In this document: positions 14,705 through 19,404 of the stretch, one piece after another | Numbering within the stretch: position 1 is the first letter of the stretch | Layout of the letters: each line of letters begins with the position of its first letter | NCBI GenBank assembly: GCA_031553835.1 | Contig: JAVBKX010000013.1 | Location: 1 to 19,404 of the forward strand | DNA length: 19,404 bases | From: JAVBKX01 sp031553835 | GTDB taxonomy: Bacteria > Bacteroidota > Bacteroidia > Bacteroidales > Azobacteroidaceae | Reading direction: 5' to 3' | The notes under the pieces: generated by a model | The model's database searches: none | Told to the model about the DNA's origin: nothing | What the model saw: the letters and a program-made list of their open reading frames with translations, nothing else | Position numbers and translations under genes: made by a program

Positions 14705-16213
14705 TTATTTACCCGTTTTTTGATTCCACCATACTTTTACTCCTATGTTTGCTTTTTGAGCAGGAGCATTATTATTTCGGAAGATATAGTTGTCAGGATA
14801 TAGTGGAGAGGCCGGCAGGTTGCCATTTAATAAAGCTCTTCCTTTTACCGAAATAGTTAGATCGCCTACAGGGAAATTATTCCACGCGTATGTTCTTGCA
14901 GCCGCAATATCCATGTCGTTTACAGCCGGATATTTCGTTCTGTTGCGCTCCAAAAAAGACTCGATGTGTTGATAGTTGCAATTAGCTACCCATTTTTGCA
15001 TTGAAATTTGTTTAATTTGAGCTTCAGTATTGCCACCTGCCCATTTGGCATAGCCGGTTTCCAATATGCTGAAATCCAAAATTTCATGCTGGCCTAAAGA
15101 CGCTTTTACTCCGGTTTCATAAAACTCTTGCGCTTTGGAAGATCCTGCACGGGAATAGACTTCCGCAATGTAAAAGTTCACTTCCCAGATTGACATCAAC
15201 ATCAAGTCCATGTTGCCTGCAAATACAACAGTTGCATATTTTTCCTTATCGTCGGTAGTGCCGTTTCCATCAGAATCATCCTTAGAGTCGAAATCTCCAA
15301 AGAATGCACCTTTTGTTCCTCCCGTAAACAGTTTCTCTAAACGAGGATCTGCATTCACTCTTAAATAATCGATAAATGTTTTACAAGCGATTACGTTTGT
15401 AGATAAGTAATTAGCGCCTCCTTCCTGAAACTCGCGCATGGGATGGCGTTTTCCTTCCTGATCGTCGCTCCAAACTTTTCCCGGTATTTTAGCGCTTACG
15501 GTGAGCAAATCGGCATTTTCTATAAAGCTCAATACCTTGCTATTGTCATATTCAGGAGTTTCTGATAATCTTAACATCAATTTTAATTTCAAAGTATTCG
15601 CAAATTTGTACCATGATGTCAAATCTCCGGCATAGATATAATCATACTTTCCATCGATAGAGGATGCGCTCAAATCAATTAGTAACAACTCATCAACCCG
15701 TTTCAACAAATCGGCATAAATATCTTCTCCTTTGTCTTGTTTCGGATGCAACAGACCTTCAGCTCCTTTGAGCGCTTCGGAATAAGGCATGTCGCCCCAC
15801 ACATCGGTAATAATTTGCCAGGTATAAATGGATAACGCTTCCGCAACGAAATAATATCCTTTGTTTTCGTCATCTTTCGTATTTTCTTTAATGTTCTCCA
15901 AATCCTGTAAAGGTTGGCTGGTTAAAGACGTATAAGCCGTATTGAAACCATCCGGAAGATATTCGCACAATGGTTTGAACTGAGATGCGGTGTAAGATTG
16001 TGTCCAATATTCCACCCAAAAACCGCCACCAAAACCCAAATCCCATCCCATTAAGTTATTGGCAATGCCCATTTCTGTAGCAGGCAACAATACTTTCGCA
16101 TCCGGAATTTCAGCTAATGCGTCAGGATCATGGTTGATATCTAAATAATCACTACATCCGGATGTAAACAACAGGATGATAGTCGATAATATAATTAATG
16201 ATGTTCTTTTCAT
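14705..16213 (-). CDS. SusD/RagB-like nutrient-binding outer membrane lipoprotein
   Basis: 502 residues. Signal peptide with lipobox FTSGC (C20), then SDYLDINHDPD, the standard opening of the SusD-like_2 group. TPR-type helices follow (ALSIYTWQIITDVWGDMPYS, EDIYADLLKRVDELL, TSWYKFANTLKLKLMLRLSE), and the C-terminal end has the NLPASPLYPDNYIFR and KVWWNQ elements. Length is normal for the family. The protein forms the lid over the SusC barrel, capturing oligomeric substrate at the surface. It lies 21 bp after the SusC stop and 18 bp before the next gene, so it is co-transcribed. The substrate cannot be read from the sequence, but the accessory lipoproteins point to peptides. Confidence 0.95.
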   Translation of the reverse strand: MKRTSLIILSTIILLFTSGCSDYLDINHDPDALAEIPDAKVLLPATEMGIANNLMGWDLGFGGGFWVEYWTQSYTASQFKPLCEYLPDGFNTAYTSLTSQPLQDLENIKENTKDDENKGYYFVAEALSIYTWQIITDVWGDMPYSEALKGAEGLLHPKQDKGEDIYADLLKRVDELLLIDLSASSIDGKYDYIYAGDLTSWYKFANTLKLKLMLRLSETPEYDNSKVLSFIENADLLTVSAKIPGKVWSDDQEGKRHPMREFQEGGANYLSTNVIACKTFIDYLRVNADPRLEKLFTGGTKGAFFGDFDSKDDSDGNGTTDDKEKYATVVFAGNMDLMLMSIWEVNFYIAEVYSRAGSSKAQEFYETGVKASLGQHEILDFSILETGYAKWAGGNTEAQIKQISMQKWVANCNYQHIESFLERNRTKYPAVNDMDIAAARTYAWNNFPVGDLTISVKGRALLNGNLPASPLYPDNYIFRNNNAPAQKANIGVKVWWNQKTGK

Positions 16214-16234
16214 ATTATTGTTGTTTAATAACTG

Positions 16235-19200
16235 TTAAAATGTGATATTTAACCCAAATACGTATGTTTGATAAGGCGGAGTCGCTCCAAATTCTCCGAC
16301 TTTTGCATCGATATCAGTACCCCAAGTTGTCATTTCGGGATCGATGTATTGGTTTTCTTGTGGTGTCCAAAGCAAAATATTAGATGCAGTAGCAGAAACC
16401 CGCAAAGAAGCTAACTTGAGTTTTTCACATACATTTTTGGGCAGTTGATATGCTAAGCTCACATTACGGAGTTTTAAGTATGAACGGTCAATAACTGCAA
16501 AATCAGTATAGTCGAATCCTCCATTGCTGTAGAATGTATGCCAGGTAGTCGGATCGATTGGGGTTGTATTTTCCAGGTAAGAGCCATCAGGGTTGGGCAC
16601 TACCGAGTTAGGGATAATAAAAGGATTCCGGTCGTTAAAGACTGTTTCCGGGCCATTTCCTACCCAATGCATATAATCTTTGGTATAAGAGTAAATGTAT
16701 CCGCCATAACGAAAATCAAGGACTCCACTCAATGATATTCCTTTATAGGTAAAGGTATTTGTTAATCCCATCCTGTATTTTTCATTGATATCCTTGCCTA
16801 AATATTCGTCATCCGGAGTGGGTTGGGGCATTCCATTTCCATCAACCACAGTACTTTCTACTCCATCGACCACCACTTTCAGAGCTTTTTGACACTTGAA
16901 TTGTCCAAGAGGTTCTCCTTCTACTGCATAAATACCTAATCCGCCAAATCCGGCTAAGAAAACTTCAGGCACATCCAGGTTTTCCATTTTATTGTGGTTC
17001 TTAGTCAGATTGTAAATAATATCCCATCTGAAGTCTTTTGTTTGTACCGGAACCAGGGAAAGTGATAACTCTACACCGCTATTGCGTACGTCACCTAAAT
17101 TAGCTACCTGGTCTGTAAAACCTGTACTTGGATCCATTGGTAAATTTGCAATTAATCCTTTTGTAAGTTTGTTATAGTACGAAATGTCAAAGCCAATTCT
17201 TTGGTCTAAAAAGAACGTTTCTATTCCAATTTCAAATTCATTGGTTAATTCCGGTTTTAAGTTTAAGTTCCCGGCTAAGTTCGAAACTGTATAAGCGTTT
17301 ACACCTCCCAGCGGAAAACTTAAATTGTCAATTTCCGGATAACCCGGATTTAATACTGTACCTGGAACAAATCGATTATAAACGGAATAAGGATCAGCAT
17401 CCTTTCCTGTGCTTCCGTAAGCCAATCGGATTTTCGCATAATCTAAAATTCCGGTATCTATACCTTTTTGTTCCAGAAAATCAGTGGCGATGAAACTTAA
17501 CATGGATGCAGGATAAAAATAAGAATTGTTTTGTGACGGCAAAGTTGAAGACCAATCATTGCGAGCGGTAAGCGTCAGATAGATATAATCCTGAAATCCT
17601 AAATCCGCATTAATATAAGCTCCCAATATCCGGTAAAGCAATTGGTTTTGAGTAGATGTAGCCGGAGTCAACGAGTTGGAAAGATGGTAAAATCCAGGTA
17701 CATCAATGGATGTAATAGAGCCACTGAGGCGGCTTTCGGATCGTTCATTTGCATTTCCTCCTGCAATGATGTTAACCGAAATGTCATCGAATCGATTGTC
17801 ATAAGTTGCAAAATAGTCGTGATTGGTTTGAATATATTGCATTCTGTTCTGAGTATAATTACCCGGACTGGCATTGGATGAACTTGCATTAGGAGAACCA
17901 GGAGTAAAAGATACCGCATCCATGTGCCTATCGATAGTAGCAGTTTCAAAATCACCTCCAAAACGGTAAGTCAATTTCAAATTTTTCAATACATTATAAT
18001 CTAATTGGACTTTTCCAAAAAATTTATATTTTTCTTGTACTGCTTCTTTAATGTTCAATACATAGTATGGATTTAAACCGTAAAGAGTGAAATAATTATC
18101 CACATTATTAAATTTATTATTGTAGTCTTTCAAATCCACGATAGAAACGTCGGTAGCAATCTCATTCACAGAGCGATAAATAGAATTATCCTGACCGGTG
18201 GGAGCTACTTCATTTTTTTCTGTACTAAAATTAATGGCAGTACTAATCTGCAATTTTTTCGTTTTATAAGAAGTATTTGCTGTAATAGTATATCGGTCAT
18301 ACGAATCATCATCAGTAGGAACAGGTCCATCCAAATGGTTCTGAGATGCAGAAACATGATATTGGGTTTGTTCGTTACCACCTGTTAATGAGAGTGCATT
18401 GTTAAAACCAAATCCCAGATCATAAAAATCGCGCACCCGATTTTTCAGATAAACGTATGGTTTTATTTGCTGGCTGTTATCTACGATATTCCCCCACACT
18501 CGATCTTTTCCATCGAAAGCAGAGCCCCAATTACCATTTTCGTCTAAGGCGCGATCTCCACTCCAACCTTGTCCAAACATTTTTTGTTCATTCGGCAAAC
18601 GTCCTACTTGTTGGATCGAGACACCGCCGTCGTATTCTACCGTCACTTTTCCACCGGTATTTTTTCCTGATTTGGTAGTAATCAAAATAACGCCCTGAGC
18701 AGCGCGAGATCCGTACAAAGCTGATGCTGCCGAACCTTTCAGGACATTGATACTCTCAATATCATTCGGGTTCAGAGCATTGATTCCTGATCCGAAATCC
18801 GATTGATTAGTTATAGCATCTCCGGTCCTGTTTTGTATATTTGTAATAGGAATACCATCCACAACATACAACGGTTGATTATTTCCAAATGAGTTAAATC
18901 CTCGGATAGTTACATTTTGTGTTCCACCCGGAGTTTGAGAAGAAGAGATATCTACACCGGCAACCTTTCCTTGAAGCGCCGTCATTGGATTGATAGCTTT
19001 AGAATTAGTTATCTCATCGCTTTTTATAGTAGATACAGAATATCCTAATGTTTTTTTATCCCTGGAGACGCCAAGTGCAGTCACTACTACTTCTGTCAAT
19101 GCTTTGGAATCTGAGATTAAGCTAATTCTCAGATTATCGCCAACAGCTATTGTTTGGTTTTTCATTCCAAGATAAGACACTTCCAGCATTTGAACAGATG

Positions 19201-19393
19201 CCGGAACACTCAACGAAAATTTCCCATCCAGATCCGTTACAGTCCCTGTTGTAGTTCCTTTCGCAACTACAGACGCCCCGATCACAGGTTCGCCGCTTTC
19301 GTCCACGACTACTCCGGTTACCTGTTTGTTTTGGGCGATTGCCAATCCCATGCTTATAAAAAAGCATGTTAACAACAAAGTCAATCTTTTCAT
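16235..19393 (-). CDS. SusC/RagA-type TonB-dependent outer membrane transporter
   Basis: 1052 residues from the ATG at 19393; a GTG three codons upstream (19402) is less likely because the ATG starts the signal peptide MKRLTLLLTCFFISMGLAIAQ. Order of domains: carboxypeptidase-regulatory-like beta-sandwich at about 24-100 (VTGVVVDESGEPVIGASVVA), TonB-box-like stretch (ALTEVVVTALGVSRDK), plug domain (ALQGKVAGVDI, NVTIRGFNSFGNNQPLYVVD), then a 22-strand barrel ending in aromatic F (VFGLNITF). There is no N-terminal STN domain, so anti-sigma-coupled regulation is not predicted. It is first in the four-gene operon; its promoter lies beyond the right edge. It imports substrate delivered by the SusD lid, using TonB energy. 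Confidence 0.96.
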   Translation of the reverse strand: MKRLTLLLTCFFISMGLAIAQNKQVTGVVVDESGEPVIGASVVAKGTTTGTVTDLDGKFSLSVPASVQMLEVSYLGMKNQTIAVGDNLRISLISDSKALTEVVVTALGVSRDKKTLGYSVSTIKSDEITNSKAINPMTALQGKVAGVDISSSQTPGGTQNVTIRGFNSFGNNQPLYVVDGIPITNIQNRTGDAITNQSDFGSGINALNPNDIESINVLKGSAASALYGSRAAQGVILITTKSGKNTGGKVTVEYDGGVSIQQVGRLPNEQKMFGQGWSGDRALDENGNWGSAFDGKDRVWGNIVDNSQQIKPYVYLKNRVRDFYDLGFGFNNALSLTGGNEQTQYHVSASQNHLDGPVPTDDDSYDRYTITANTSYKTKKLQISTAINFSTEKNEVAPTGQDNSIYRSVNEIATDVSIVDLKDYNNKFNNVDNYFTLYGLNPYYVLNIKEAVQEKYKFFGKVQLDYNVLKNLKLTYRFGGDFETATIDRHMDAVSFTPGSPNASSSNASPGNYTQNRMQYIQTNHDYFATYDNRFDDISVNIIAGGNANERSESRLSGSITSIDVPGFYHLSNSLTPATSTQNQLLYRILGAYINADLGFQDYIYLTLTARNDWSSTLPSQNNSYFYPASMLSFIATDFLEQKGIDTGILDYAKIRLAYGSTGKDADPYSVYNRFVPGTVLNPGYPEIDNLSFPLGGVNAYTVSNLAGNLNLKPELTNEFEIGIETFFLDQRIGFDISYYNKLTKGLIANLPMDPSTGFTDQVANLGDVRNSGVELSLSLVPVQTKDFRWDIIYNLTKNHNKMENLDVPEVFLAGFGGLGIYAVEGEPLGQFKCQKALKVVVDGVESTVVDGNGMPQPTPDDEYLGKDINEKYRMGLTNTFTYKGISLSGVLDFRYGGYIYSYTKDYMHWVGNGPETVFNDRNPFIIPNSVVPNPDGSYLENTTPIDPTTWHTFYSNGGFDYTDFAVIDRSYLKLRNVSLAYQLPKNVCEKLKLASLRVSATASNILLWTPQENQYIDPEMTTWGTDIDAKVGEFGATPPYQTYVFGLNITF

Positions 19394-19404
19394 AAATTTC
19401 ACTT

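Noticed and set aside
13195..19393. Calling the SusCD locus a polysaccharide utilisation locus
   Set aside because: No CAZyme, sulfatase or regulator is in the window, and the accessory lipoproteins fit the peptide-importer type better.

Overview
The window comes from a member of the Bacteroidota, most likely order Bacteroidales, in a lineage that carries the type IX secretion system (T9SS). The evidence is a SusC/SusD pair, lipoproteins with acidic residues just after the lipid-anchored cysteine, a T9SS C-terminal sorting domain, a DUF6443-type RHS protein, Bacteroidota-type -7 boxes (TAnnTTTG) and AT-rich leaders without strong Shine-Dalgarno sequences. I cannot name the genus. I see no tRNA, rRNA, CRISPR array or transposase.

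Layout. (1) 1-2009, minus strand: the N-terminal two thirds of a kilobase-scale RHS/DUF6443 cell-surface protein that starts at GTG and runs off the left edge. (2) 2010-2602: a long divergent intergenic region with an octamer-based inverted repeat, a possible 30-codon ORF, a cluster of TTAACG/CGTTAA sites and a promoter. (3) 2603-5857, plus: a large multidomain secreted protein with a HEIGH zinc-protease motif and a T9SS sorting domain. (4) 5858-6126: three 23-bp repeats, each carrying a TTACGTAA palindrome, and an orphan coding remnant. (5) 6127-6927, minus: an unrecognised secreted protein. (6) 7165-9325, plus: a two-gene operon of a Gfo/Idh/MocA oxidoreductase and a TIM-barrel sugar isomerase/epimerase. 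(7) 9526-10890, minus: a second, Tat-exported Gfo/Idh/MocA oxidoreductase. It is bracketed on both sides by inverted repeats built from heptamers. (8) 11235-13130, plus: an exported nitroreductase-fold protein and an exported SxxK serine hydrolase. (9) A strong bidirectional terminator at 13142-13179. (10) 13195-19393, minus: a compact four-gene operon reading SusC, SusD-like, DUF5012/BT_2262-like lipoprotein, lipid-binding-like lipoprotein.

How the genes may work together. The last operon is an outer-membrane nutrient importer. Its two accessory lipoproteins resemble those of the Bacteroides thetaiotaomicron BT2261-2264 locus, a SusCD system shown structurally to bind peptides. No glycoside hydrolase lies beside it, so a peptide substrate fits better than a glycan. 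The two oxidoreductases and the isomerase resemble parts of redox (keto-sugar) pathways for sugars and glycosides in Bacteroidota. The hydrolase expected in such a pathway is not in the window.

The most unusual DNA is the set of repeat elements: two heptamer-repeat hairpins of one family with 21-nt loops of equal length and partly shared sequence, one octamer-based relative, and the 23-bp palindromic tandem repeat.
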